NCBI GenBank assembly: GCA_029706075.1 | Contig: JAINUG010000055.1 | Span: 3,629,885-3,693,884, forward strand | Source: Aldrovandia affinis | Lineage: Eukaryota; Chordata; Actinopteri; Notacanthiformes; Halosauridae | Length of the DNA: 64,000 bases | Direction of reading: 5' to 3' | Shown here: in pieces, positions 1 through 10,485 of the stretch | Position numbering within the stretch: position 1 is the stretch's first letter | Layout: every line of letters starts with the position of its first letter | Made by a program: the position numbers and the translations under genes | Notes under the pieces: model-generated | Told to the model about the DNA's origin: nothing | The model's database searches: none | What the model saw: only the letters and a program-made list of their open reading frames with translations

Positions 1-316
1 TGAGGGCTAATGGAATGGTGCCGCTTTCCCTTCGCACTCCTCTTCCAGAAGCTGTAAACTGACAAAGGGAACGACAGACCGAGGTGGCTGTTTATTAGCG
101 GGGGGCCAATTAGACCGGACCACATTCACGCCTCAGACAGTTCCATTCGCCCGAGTTTTCGTTTCAGCCGCTCGGGATCCGGCCGGAAAAGGTGTTCAAT
201 TTTTTTTTCGCGCACTTCATCTCCCACAGTTCTGAGGGGAGACGGGGGAAGCTGCCACACTGCTGCCTTGAGATGCAACTATACCTGTGTCGTTATATCG
301 CCACTACTTTGGAAAC
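1..316. other. Unassigned non-coding stretch
   Basis: No ORF of substance, no repeat family I recognise and no RNA gene. It is moderately GC-rich up to about 250 and then becomes AT-rich at the edge of the MITE-like element that follows. Confidence 0.5.
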
Positions 317-562
317 AAGTGGTTATTACTAAGCAGCTACAATGTAATAAATATGTAACAAGAGTTCATAGTGTTCTTAATTACACATGTGAAACAAGGC
401 CTGTTGCATGTTAGTTATCATTATGTAAATTATGAATAACCAATGATTATTATTATTTGCTATCTAATTATATTGTGAATATTGATATAATATCATTTAA
501 CTAACATGTAAACACATATTTCACACATTTCTTACATTGCAGTTAAATAGTAATAACCACTT
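317..562. mobile_element. MITE-like element with 14-bp inverted ends
   Basis: The sequence aagtggttattact at 317-330 is repeated as its exact reverse complement at 549-562. The roughly 220 bp between them are very AT-rich and non-coding. Size, composition and inverted ends fit a small non-autonomous DNA transposon. I see no clear target duplication and cannot name the family. Confidence 0.4.
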
Positions 563-593
563 ACAAAACTAGATACAAAATAACTACAATGGT

Positions 594-1115
594 ACATTTG
601 ACATTTTAAGCATCTAGCAGACGCTCTTATCCAGAGCGACTTACAAGATGTGCATTAATACATGGTAGGAACAATCATAGTTTGTGCACGAGATCAGTGT
701 AGTAATACAGCGATAGACATTGTTGTAGGCAGCTGCATACCATACCTGTAACACTGGGAAGGAAAAGGTTTTTTTTCTTTTTTCCTCTTAAATGAGAAGG
801 CAGGATACATATAAAAGAAGTGTTGAGCAAGTAGGCAGTGGTGATGACAATTGGGCAAATGTACAGAATTCAGTGGTAGTGGAGTCTGAAAGTCTGGTTT
901 TGAGTCTATTGCGGAAGATTGCAAGTGATTCCACGGTCCTGACCGATTGCGGAAGGTCGTTCCACCACCGAGGGGTCAGGACAGAGAAGAGGCGAGACCG
1001 CGAGGAGCGGCTGCCGGGCATCCGGATGGATGGGACAGTCAGTTTGCCAGAGGAGGCTGAGCGGAGGGGTCTGGCTGGGGTGTATGAGTGTCTTGAGGTA
1101 AGATATAGATGCAAC
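594..1115 (-). mobile_element. L2-clade LINE, 5'-truncated 3' end
   Basis: The minus strand encodes the C-terminal end of an L2-type reverse transcriptase ORF (about 1100 down to 788), with the motifs YTPARPLRSASSGKL and LTPRWWNDLPQSVR and then an LKT motif. At 594-660 follows the 3' tail characteristic of fish L2 elements (agcagacgctcttatccaga read on the plus strand). The tail matches the 3' end of the longer L2 copy at 13310-15855. Only about 520 bp survive, the usual result of incomplete reverse transcription. It lies head-to-head with the L1 fragment that starts near 1180. Confidence 0.85.
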
Positions 1116-1179
1116 TTTATCTAAAGTGTTGCTCTATTTTCTTTAGTCTTTTTTTTAAGTGCCTAAGATCTGTTTTCAA

Positions 1180-2340
1180 AATTAAAAAGAAAAAGTCTTT
1201 AGTTGAGCATACTGTACCTGGTGGACTTCAATGGTCGTTTTTATAATTTTAAAACTTTATGTGATATCTTTGGGAAATTGTGCTCTTTGCACCAATACAA
1301 TCAATTGCTAGCAGCAATTCCAAGTAATTGTAAACAGAAGATAATAAGGAATAAAGGGAAGCTATTTGTTTGTAGACCACAGATTAGAGAATATAAATGG
1401 TTAAAAAAATGTAAAATTAATAAAATAGTTTATAATTCCTTTTTGCATAATAGGGATTTGAGTTCCATTCCACATAAGTTTTGCAACTTTTGGGAGGAAC
1501 ATTTTGATACTCCTATTGCTTGGAGTAAAGTGTTTAATTTGATTTATAGCACAACAGTTGACTCTAAACTAAGAATCTTCCAGTTAAAGATTATTTATAA
1601 ATTTCTTCCTACAAGGAAAATGTTAAATATTTGGGGTATTGAAGACTCAAGATTTTGTCGCTTTTGTGGTATAGAGGAAAATGATTTATTACATATTTTC
1701 TGGTATTGAGTGGCTCAATTCTGGCTCTCGGTACAAAATTGGCTATGCCCCATATTAAATAATTTTGGTATTTCACCTGAAGTTGTAGTACTGGGAGATT
1801 TTGGAAAGGGTGGTAACAATCTGCACAATATATTAATACTACTGGCCACGGCGTTCGTTTTCAAAGCACAAAATGTTAATGAAATATGTTTAAATATTTT
1901 TAAGAAATATGTAAAACACTATTATATGTTGGAAGGAATTATTGCTAGGCAAAATGAGAATGACATCTTAACTAATAAATGGGAATTTTTAAGCATTTAT
2001 GAGGATTGGTAAGACTATATCACTAATGCGAGGGTAGGGCAGGGCATTAATGTTATAATTAAAGAAGGAAGGAAAATAAAGAGAGGAAAAGGAGGAGGGC
2101 AGACAAAAAGGAAATTGAATGAAGAAAGGAAAGGAGGGGGAAAGGGAGGAAGAAGAGAGAGGAGAAGAGGGAAGGAGGGAGAAGAAAGGGAATAAGAAAA
2201 ATAAAAAAATAAAGTATTAATAAAGATTAGACCTCCATTGATGGGGGGGTGGTGGTGGGTTAGAAAAAAAAAAAAAAAAGAAGAACCTAATGAGGGTACT
2301 AGCCTAGGTACCCTGTAAGATAATATGATATTAATAAATA
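1180..2340 (+). mobile_element. L1/Tx1-like LINE, 3' part of ORF2
   Basis: Two same-frame ORFs (1203-1709 and 1710-2012) form the C-terminal end of a LINE-1-like ORF2 of roughly 268 residues. A CCHC-like motif, CRFCGIEENDLLHIFW, lies near residues 152-167 and is the family's usual C-terminal zinc-finger-like signature. A TGA directly after FWY splits the reading frame. FWYC would fit the family, so a single TGT/TGC to TGA change is the simple reading. The purine-rich stretch 2030-2340 is probably its 3' UTR and ends in an ATTAATAAATA tail. The 5' portion with endonuclease and reverse transcriptase is missing. Confidence 0.7.
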
Positions 2341-2482
2341 ACATTCAGCCAACACTTTTATCCAAAGGGACTTACAGTAGTGAATGCATACATTTTTCAG
2401 TATATGTGGACCCGGTGGGAATCAAACCCACAACCTAAGCATTGTCAGCGCCGTGCTCTACCTACTGAGCCACACAGAACCA
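2341..2482 (-). mobile_element. tRNA-derived SINE with L2-like tail (copy 1)
   Basis: Read on the minus strand it starts with a tRNA-like head: ggctcagtaggtagagcacg is the A-box region and ggtttgattcc the B box. It ends in the L2-like tail of the family (taagtccctttggataaaag). The same roughly 145-bp unit recurs at 12577, 20904, 25144 and 39676. The shared tail suggests mobilisation by an L2 LINE. Confidence 0.85.
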
Positions 2483-2560
2483 CACAGATCTTACAGTAAT
2501 CAATGGCAGTGTATGTAGTGAAGGCTGAAGCAGTGTGTTAAGTTAAGTTGAATTAAGGTT

Positions 2561-2562
<2 letters not shown>

Positions 2563-2596
<34 letters not shown>
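2563..2596. repeat. (CT)n microsatellite
   Basis: An uninterrupted CT dinucleotide run of about 34 bp. Confidence 0.95.
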
Positions 2597-2597
<1 letters not shown>

Positions 2598-2831
2598 ATT
2601 ACATAAAATCAATGTCTATGTCTAGTGGGTGCCCCATCTGTGTGTCTGTTAACCCGAGATTCCTGCTATTTATGGTCCTTTGGACAAAATTCGTTTTTTT
2701 TTCTTCAGACATGTCACTGGGATCTATCCATCCAATTTGTCCTGAATCATCTATGTTACCCTCCTGCTTCCCTCTAAAGCCCCTGTTTCCTAGCAACACC
2801 TGCCTCCCAACAGTATGGCAGGTAGAGGAAT

Positions 2832-3262
2832 GTGTCTGTCTGCACTGCCAATTCACAAGAACACTCATTAATTATGCATGACCTTCTGACACTACAGTTT
2901 TCATTCAATACAGAGATCTAACACATTTATAAAGGAAGTCCTAGATAGCATATCTCAGCGAATACATGGAAATCCAATGTGCACATTACCGTATGTGCAA
3001 ATATTGCTTGATGGATGCATATATTCCTTCTTTACTCATGTTTGAATTGGGATGTGCCAGTCAGGAGTGCACAAAGCAGCTCATTGAGTCAGGAAATCTA
3101 AGACTTGCATGCTGCAGTTTCCAGTACTGTAGATTCTACTATTCCTCTGATGCATAATTGTCTTTACTAAGCTATAACAATCTGACAATGAAAATGATAA
3201 AACATTTAGCTGAATTATTTATTTCTCCCTCTTTCTCTCTCTATCTCTATACAGTATATATA
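2832..3262. repeat. Unclassified dispersed repeat, copy 1
   Basis: About 430 bp match 38166-38590 at roughly 93-95% by eye, in the same orientation. Both copies contain a 63-codon ORF (2966-3157 here) whose product differs at only four positions between copies, starting MEIQCAHYRMC. The ORF resembles nothing I know and may simply reflect low overall divergence. Both copies run into a TA-rich microsatellite on the right. No terminal inverted repeats or poly-A tail are visible. Confidence 0.75.
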
Positions 3263-3329
3263 GCATACATATATATATATAGGTATTTTGACAGTGACAT
3301 ATACATATATATATATACAGTATGTATGT

Positions 3330-3774
3330 AGGTAACTGTCAAAATAAAATAAACACCAACATGAAGTTGTCTTAACAGGCTGTTGGGCCACCAAGGGCTG
3401 CCAGAACAGCTTCAGTGCACCTTTGCATAGATTCTATAGAACTCTATTGGAGGGATGCAACACCATTCCTCCATGAGAAATATCAATCATTTGTTGTTTT
3501 GTTAATGGTGGTGGAAAATGCACCACTCATGCTATGTGGATGGGGGCAGTGTCATCCAGAAGGAGACCACTCCCATCAGGATATAAATGCTTCACTATAC
3601 AATGAAGGCGATCAGTCAGAATGGCTTCGTATTTAGTATTTATTATATCAGTTTACCTTGCCCTCTAAGGGGTTGAGTGGATCTAAACCATGCCAGGAAA
3701 ATGCACCACACACCATAACAGGGCACAGAACACTTAATTTACTCAAGTGTTACCTTTATTTTGCCAGTTGCCTG
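3330..3774 (-). mobile_element. Tc1/mariner element, internally deleted (family T1, copy A)
   Basis: The left end ggtaactgtcaaaataaaat and the right end (tacctttattttgccagtt) are inverted copies of the fish terminal repeat ggtaactgccaaaataaagg. The inside is antisense transposase sequence: the stretches around gggccaccaagggctgccag and ccatgccaggaaaatgcacc are typical for this family. At 445 bp it lacks most of the transposase, so it is a non-autonomous deletion derivative. Sister copies lie at 11433, 20792, 26062 and 62694. Confidence 0.85.
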
Positions 3775-4172
3775 GATATTACATACAGTATAAAAACAAC
3801 ACTCACCTCGCAACCCCACCTCGACCTCTCCCACAACACACTAGCGCGCCCTGAACCACTGTCTTGAATCCGATGTTCATAGGAAGGTCTGCATAGGAAG
3901 TGTTGTGTCAATAAGGGTACATTTTCGGCCCTCTGTGTACCCTCTGAGATCTGTTCTCTCTTGTAGTAGTAGGTGCCTCCAGGTACAAGCAGCAAAAGGC
4001 TTTCTGTGTCGTTTTCACACTGCCTTTCCTGGAAAAAGAATTGTATTCAATTATTGAATAAAGTATGTGGCCAGTGGGAGAAAACAGAAGGGTTGGCGTC
4101 AATTCCATTTCAATTCAGTCAGTTGTGGAAATGAATTGAATTGAATTATAAAAGAATAATTTAATTTTTTGT
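3775..4172. other. Unassigned stretch before the hairpin
   Basis: No coding signal. At 4095-4135 there is a partial copy of the hairpin-arm sequence that follows (tcaattccatttcaattcag), so the foldback element may extend to the left. Confidence 0.4.
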
Positions 4173-4414
4173 GTTTCCTGCTTTGTCATAGATTATTATT
4201 ACACTATTATTTTTTCTCAATTTGGGGCCAATTCCATTTAAATTCTGTCAATTGAGGAAATGAATTGAAATTCAATTAATTCATTGAAAAATCAATTCAT
4301 GAATTGAATTTCAATTAATTTCCTGAATTGACTGAATTTAAATGGAATTGGCCCCAAATTGAGAAAAAATAATAGTGTAATAGTGTAATAATAATCTATG
4401 ACAAAGCAGGAAAC
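4173..4414. repeat. Long near-perfect inverted repeat (foldback element)
   Basis: The left arm (4173 to about 4290) begins gtttcctgctttgtcatag, and the right arm (about 4297 to 4414) ends with its exact reverse complement. The arms are about 115 bp, with only a few mismatches and one 8-bp duplication in the right arm. The loop is only a few bases. It is AT-rich and non-coding, consistent with a foldback MITE. A transcript would form a long hairpin. Confidence 0.85.
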
Positions 4415-6524
4415 AGACAAGAAAACAACTACTGAAAAATAAAAGTATTTTTAAGAAGAAGAAAAATGCAATAAAAAGCAAAACCTCATGAGAAGGATAC
4501 AAAAAACCCACAGATCATTATGCTGATACACACAAGCCAAACAAGCTGACTAAACATAGCCTTTCAGCACTAAAACAGTGGGGTGGGTGTACGTTTCTCT
4601 GCAGTAGAAACACTAGGCCCGGGAGCTAGTAGAAGATCAAACACTATACATCTGGATAGGTATTGGAGTCTGACTGACAGCCAAATAGGATTACGAATGG
4701 GAATAAATAAAAACAAACTTATAAGCTCATCAAAAGTCATGTAGCTGCATTTTGTCAATTTGTTTATTTTATTCATCGGCACGACCTGGAAAGACATGTT
4801 CCCTATGTCAAAACATAATCAAGTCTGCTGGCGCCACCAGACAACACTGAAAACATAAACACAAGCAGGAGCTAGTAACACATTCGTTTTCTGTTAAGGA
4901 TGTAAACTTTTACGGCAAGCTGTAAGAGACAAGCTGTCAGGCTGCTTTTACTTATATATGTCTCTTATTTAGGAGATGTTGCCATTCTTAAGCCTGGAGG
5001 TTTGGAATTTCTTCCTCCCAAAAGTGGCAGTAATTTAAACTGAAACACATATGGGGTTGATATTGAATATCGATATTCACAATTCACAAGGAGCCTATGA
5101 CCTGTGCACATTCCTCAGTGGCAATCTGATCCTTAGTGGCTCGGTGACCTCACGGCAAATACCTCTGAAGTTATAGCCCACCGACCTCGTCAACGAGCCC
5201 GGCCCAACATACGGCGTCAGTTTGACTGCAACATTTATAGCTCGAGGGGCTAATTATGATTTAATAGGACTTTATAATAGCTACCTTCCTAATAAATATT
5301 TGGTGTGGTCTCAGGGCTGCGGCCATCATACGCTGCAGCCACTCTCCATGTGACATATTCATGTACCTGTTCAATATGCCCCTTTTAGATATCCAACCCC
5401 AACAGCTGCTGAATTTTGCAATAAAGGAGTGGCATATCAGGCCGGCACATTCCCTTATGTGAACTCCCTTTGTCGCAATGCATTGCATTATCTCAGCAAA
5501 TAAGGATGTATGATGTGTAATAGCTGTATTTAGAGCCTTGTTTAAATTTTGGGCACGTCCACGGGAGTGATGAGGCGTGTGTGTGTGTGTGTGTGTGCAT
5601 ACCCGTGTGTGTGGAACGGGGAGAGATAATGCAGCTATTCCAGGTCTCCCTCCTGCACCTTGATTCTCTCGTTTGTATGTCTGGGGCAGCCAAGGAGAAA
5701 TAATCCCAGGTTTATCCGAGTCTGTGCGCCACAAAATCCCTTGGAAAACAAGCTATTACCCAGTGAGGAGAAAGAGAGAAATATTGATAAAATTGATATG
5801 GTCATATTGTGGAAGGTGGAAAGAGGTCCCTCTCTTATAAAAAAAATGCCCTATTGAATGACCCAATTGACTTTAGTTTGAGGCCAATTTGCAATGACTA
5901 TTTTTCCACAGGTCCCTGCAGAATTCTCTGCTGTACACCTGGGCATTTTGTGCAGGGGTCCATTTCTTACAGTAACTATGAGAGACGCCACCACCGCTGT
6001 CGCATGTGTGAGAAACAGAGTAGGAAAGAAAAAGGAAAAGAGAATGATGGGCGAAATAAAGAAAGAAAAGAAAAAATAGAAGGTCCCAGAGCCCAGCGGT
6101 GATGAAGTGAGTTGAACCTGTTATAGCTCATTGACTGCGTTACCAGAACAGAGCTCAGCAATAATGTTCGGCATACATCTTCTTCACAGTGATAACCTCA
6201 TCTTCCGGGGCTCAGGCTTACCCTTTCCTCTGTGGAGCACTAGATAAAAACCTGTTATATCCCACAGCTTTACAATATGCACTATGTAGCACATCTGCCA
6301 CTCTCCCTCAGTGCAACAGAGGATACCCTCAAAAACAACTTAATCCAAAACGATCCATGCAAAGTACTTGTGAAGGCAAGACGCAGTGGTAGCGTTTTGG
6401 CGATATGAGCGCATTTCCCTCCAGTCGCGTTTGATTTTAATCAGCTGGAATGATGTCTGAGGGCTGATCGACTATATAGGACCACAGGTGCGGGCACCCG
6501 GATGGGCCGGAGAAAACCATTGTT
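4415..6524. other. Apparently unique non-coding DNA
   Basis: No ORF has recognisable similarity. A GT microsatellite of about 20 bp lies at 5578-5597. The minus-strand ORFs across it owe part of their length to this run. I see no splice-bounded exon or RNA gene. Confidence 0.5.
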
Positions 6525-6780
6525 GGATATGAATGCTGGATGAAGCTTGTTAGATATGGATTCTGGATAAAGCTTGTTAGATATGGATGTTGGATGAGGC
6601 CTATAAAATATTGATGCTGGATGAAGCTTGTGTGATATAGATGCCAGATGAAGCTTGTCAGATATGGATTCTGGATAAAGCTTGTCAGATATGGATGTTG
6701 GATGAAGGTTGTCAGTTATGGATGTTGGATGAAGCCTATAAGATATTGATGCTGGATGAAGCTCGTTGGATGCTGGGTGA
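6525..6780. repeat. Minisatellite, unit about 30 bp
   Basis: About eight to nine imperfect copies of a 30-bp unit containing gatatggatgttggatgaag. Because the unit is a multiple of three, the minus strand reads as a 10-residue repeat of the type LHPTSISDKL inside a 135-codon ORF (6441-6848). That is a consequence of the repeat and not evidence for a gene. Confidence 0.85.
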
Positions 6781-6819
6781 AACAACATATAGAAATGTAC
6801 ATCAAAAATATTTAATACA

Positions 6820-6893
6820 ATAGGGGGTCCCAGGTCTTCCCCATTCACCAGGTTTGGGTCCCTGGGACAGAAAAGGTTAAAGACCCCTGGTTC
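6820..6893. mobile_element. Probable end of a hAT-type MITE
   Basis: The segment ends ttaaagacccctg. Read from the outside this begins caggggtctttaa, the CAG-start typical of hAT terminal repeats in fish. Together with the adjoining minisatellite it resembles the better-defined element at 19269-19632. The opposite end and target duplication were not found. Confidence 0.35.
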
Positions 6894-7382
6894 AGTCAGC
6901 AGACAATTTTACCGAAGCTTTGCATGGCTACCCCAGCGCCGCACACTCTCAGAGATGACTGAAGGCAAATATTTAATCAAAAAAGTCAAACTAGTGAAGG
7001 CTAATAACATGCTAAAAGCGATGTGAAATGCATTTATCTTTTTTATATTTTCTATATATAAAACGATGATGCTATTATGATTTCAAAGTCCCCACATTTG
7101 CCTAATGATTCTGATACCAAATGTGCAAAGGCAGAAATTATTTCGTTTATGGGTAGAGCGCATCGGAGTCACTTCAGCCTCATGCAAGACTGGCATAAAT
7201 ATGAGGATAATGTTAACTGGTTTATGGAATGAGAAGGAAAAATTATAGTTATGAAACTGATTTTTATCATTCTGACATCTGACATCCTGAGGTGCATTTT
7301 TGAACCATGCTCATAACACAGAAACATATATAGGACTTTAACACACTTTTTTCTTGTCATCTATAATAATATTCTGAGGACA
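6894..7382. other. Unassigned non-coding stretch
   Basis: AT-rich sequence without recognisable coding, RNA or repeat structure. Confidence 0.45.
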
Positions 7383-7910
7383 ATTTATGTATTTATTTAT
7401 CGTGGTAGGTGAACTGAGAACTCTTTCTCAGTGACGGCCTGGGGAATCAAAGGGATTGTGCTGCCAGTCAGGTGCAGGGGATGATTAGGCGGCCAGATGT
7501 AGAGAGACAGTTTATGTGGGAATTTGATGCCAGGGTAAAACTCTTTCGAAAACGTGCCTCTTTTGAAAAGTGCCATGGGATCTTTAATGACCGCAGTGAG
7601 TCAGGCCCTCGGTTTAACGCCTCGTATGAAGGGCGACACCTCCTACAGCACAGTGCCCCAATCATTGTGCTGGGGCATTGGATTTTCTATTTGATCCAGA
7701 GGGAAGAGTGCCCCCTACTGGCCCACCAACACCTCTTCCAACTTAGCTTTCCCAGGAGCTTAGCTTCAGCAGATTGAAATGAGAAGGGCACAGGGTGGTA
7801 TGGCTGCTTAGCTTTAGCAGTTTTACATGAGAAGGGTACAGGGTGGCATGGTTGCTTAGCTTCAGCAGTTTGACATGAGAAGGGCACAGGGTGGTATGGC
7901 TGCTGGTTGA
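7383..7910 (-). mobile_element. 5S rRNA-derived SINE with three tandem heads
   Basis: On the minus strand the element opens with three tandem 48-49-bp units (plus-strand starts near 7755, 7804 and 7853). Each resembles the first part of 5S rRNA: ccataccaccctg near the front and gctgaagctaagca, matching the 5S box A region, at the end. The body follows, with the conserved segment ccagtagggggc, and then a 3' end of ataaataaatacataa type. A 5S-type internal RNA polymerase III promoter in front of a SINE body is the mark of the SINE3 class known from fish. Triplication of the head is unusual. Confidence 0.75.
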
Positions 7911-8514
7911 CAACCCTCCAGTGTATACTGCTTAAGTGTGAAGATCTATGCTGATGTAATATATCTTCCAGGCGTGTAGAACATAACGTGGTATAACCAC
8001 TGACAGTCTTGTTTTCACATTTAATTATCATACCCCCTTTTCAAGTGTAATCTAATCTCCCGCAACAGCCTGCATTAATGCGCTTTCTCCAAATGCCATA
8101 ATGTCCACATTATCATAACGCTTTCCATATAAAACACACTGCTCACTGTTAAAGTGGAGGAATGATCACCTTATCCTGAGCTAACTTCAACAATATTCAG
8201 TTTGATTTCCAACCCCAAGGACTTGATTCAAACACTCTTTGGATGCAGACTCTCATTGACTATATCAGATGAGTAGTAGAAGTACATGGTAGTAGAAGTA
8301 ATAATATTGGAAGTGCTGTAAAGTAAATCCTGTTGTTGTCCTTGTTATTATCAAACATGTTGCCATTTTTAAATATATTTCTCATTCAAATACATGAGTA
8401 CTTGTCATTAGATAATCAATATCTTATATTAATTTAAAGAAAAAGGAAATAAGGCAAAAATAAACAGGCAAAAAATCACAGTGTCTTAAATTGACATATA
8501 ATCCACATGACATT
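7911..8514. other. Unassigned non-coding stretch
   Basis: AT-rich; no ORF or repeat I can assign. Confidence 0.45.
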
Positions 8515-8639
8515 GCATAACATTACATTAATTCAGCAGACGCTCTTATCCAGAATGACTTCCAATGCAAGAGTGCATTCACAAGAGTGATATAAGCACA
8601 GTGACATAGACCAGGCTGAACAACACTCCTAGACCAGCA
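8515..8639 (-). mobile_element. L2-like LINE/SINE tail fragment
   Basis: The sequence cagcagacgctcttatccag on the plus strand is the reverse complement of the common fish L2/SINE 3' tail. The head is missing, so LINE and SINE origin cannot be separated. Confidence 0.55.
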
Positions 8640-9011
8640 AGTGTACGCGCACCATCACTAAAATACTACCATAGGTTAAACGTGCCAATCCTATGAAAAC
8701 TATAGCACAAATCTTAAAACATACATATGGAGTCATCCAATACCATAGAAATACAATTAAAAATGAATAAACCGAGACACAAACACAGACAGCCAATACC
8801 CGCCTTAAGCTGCTACAATACAACTGGCTCATGAGAACATATGTTACACCAATTAAACTCAATAAATGTAATAGCTCTATTCCTGATATTTGTACCAAAT
8901 GTGGACTGGTAAAGGGAATATTCTTCCACTGCATATGGCAATGTGAAAAAATGTAATAATTTTGGGAAGAGGTGAAACTGGCCATACAGGAGATGTTATC
9001 TACACAACTAA

Positions 9012-10190
9012 ACTATATGGCCAAAAGTCAGTGGACACCTGACCATCACACCTATATGAGCTTGTTGGACATCCCATTCTAAAACCATGGGCATTAATAT
9101 GGAGTTGGACCCCCCTTTGCGGCTATGACAGCTGCCACTCTTCTGGGAAGGCTTTCCACAAGATTTTGGAGTGTGTCTGTGGTAATTTGTGCCCATTCAG
9201 TCAAAAGAGCATCTGTGAGGTCAGGCACTGATGTTGGACGAGAAGGCCTGGCTCGCAATCGGCGTTCTAATTCCTCCCAATGGTGTTAAATGGCGTTGAG
9301 GTCAGGGCTCTGTGCAGGCCAATCAAGTTCCTCCACACCAAACTCGTCTAACCATGTCTTTATGGACCTCGCTTTGTGCACAGGGGCACAGTCATGCTGG
9401 AACAGCAAAGGGCCTTCCCCAGACTGTTGCCACAAAGTTGGAAGCGCCCAGTTGGCTAAGATGTCTTCGTATCCTGTAGCATTAAGAATACCCTTCACTG
9501 GAACTATGGGGCATATCCCAAACCCTGAGAAACAGCCCCAGACCATTATCCCTCCTCCACCAAACTTTACAGTAGGCGCTATACATTCCAGAAGGTAGCG
9601 TTCTCCTGGCATCCGCCAAACCCAGATTCGTCCATCAGACTGCCAGATAGTGAAGCGTGGTTCATCACTCCAAAGAACACGTTTCCACTGCTCCAGAGTC
9701 CAGTTTCGGCGTGCTTTACACCACTCCAGCCGACGCTTGGCATTGCGCATGGTGATGTGAGGCTTCTGTGCAGCTGCTCGGCCATGGAATCCCATTCCAT
9801 GAAGCTCTCGACGCACAGTTCTTGTGCTGATGGTGCTTCCAGAGGCAGTTTGATACTCTGTAGTGAGTGATGCAGCAGATGATAGGCGGCCTGCTCTCTG
9901 AGTTTGTGCTCCTAGGCGCTTCCACTTCACAATAATAGCACTTACAGTTGACCAGGGCACATCTAGTAGGGCAGAAATTTCACGAACTGACTTGTATCAA
10001 AGGTGGCAGTGTTGACAGTGCCGCATTTAAAGTCACTGAGCTCTTTACGAACCATTCTGAATTCTAAATGTTTGTCTGTGGAGATTGCATGGCTATGTGC
10101 TGGATTTTATGCACCTGTTGGCAATGGGTGTGGCTGAAACACCTGAACTCAGTAATTAGTAGGGGTGTCCACTGACTTTTGGCCATATAG
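9012..10190 (-). mobile_element. Tc1/mariner DNA transposon (DD34E)
   Basis: The ends ctatatggccaaaagtcagt (left) and its reverse complement (right) are perfect inverted repeats over about 27 bp. The element is about 1.18 kb and carries a decayed transposase on the minus strand. It lies inside an L1 fragment, so it is younger than that LINE. The TA target site is recognisable but degraded. Confidence 0.9.
9286..9975 (-). pseudogene. Tc1 transposase, broken
   Basis: The reading covers the second half of the DNA-binding region ([18 protein letters not shown]) and most of the catalytic domain. The first catalytic Asp is in LWSDEPRF, the second in FQHDCAPVH. Thirty-four residues later, where the family has the catalytic Glu in the order N-P-I-E, the sequence reads NAI followed by TAA at 9286-9288. 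A single GAA to TAA change therefore removes the third catalytic residue and ends the ORF. In-frame family sequence continues after it (HHWEELERRLRA). Upstream, the frame is lost before about 9990. The product would bind its terminal repeats and cut DNA, but this copy cannot. Confidence 0.88.
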
Positions 10191-10485
10191 TGCACCTTTA
10201 GACCCAAAGCTTTTCATTAGGATTATAACCAACTATTCGTAACATAAGAAGGAAAAAGATTTATGTTTATTGCTAGCCAAACCAGGTGGGTAAACAGGCG
10301 GGTAAACCAAAAATGAATAAATGGCTCACTGAATTATCCACATGTCTACCCTTAGAGAAAATTACCTATGCTATTAAGGGCAAACAATCACTTTTTAACA
10401 ACATATGGGGTCCCTTCATACTTTACCTGGAGCATACAGACTTGACTCATATGATAGTGCCTGGGATGGAATGAGTAATCCTCCG

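Larger units (their letters stand above)
8640..10485 (+). mobile_element. L1-like LINE fragment split by a Tc1 element
   Basis: Two parts of one degraded LINE-1-like ORF2 C-terminus flank the transposon at 9012-10190. The left part (to about 9010) encodes CTKCGLVKGIFFHCIWQC, the family's C-terminal CCHC-type motif, followed by FWEEV. The right part (10191 to about 10480) continues with KWLTELSTCLPLEKITY. The order and strand of both parts agree. The LINE is 5'-truncated and carries at least one stop next to the zinc-finger-like motif. Confidence 0.7.

Noticed and set aside
6441-6848. 135-codon ORF with a 10-residue repeat
   Set aside because: The repeat follows from a 30-bp minisatellite. 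No start context or conserved flanks.
7745-7910. Functional 5S rRNA genes
   Set aside because: Units are only about 48 bp, diverged, and followed by a SINE body with a SINE-type tail.
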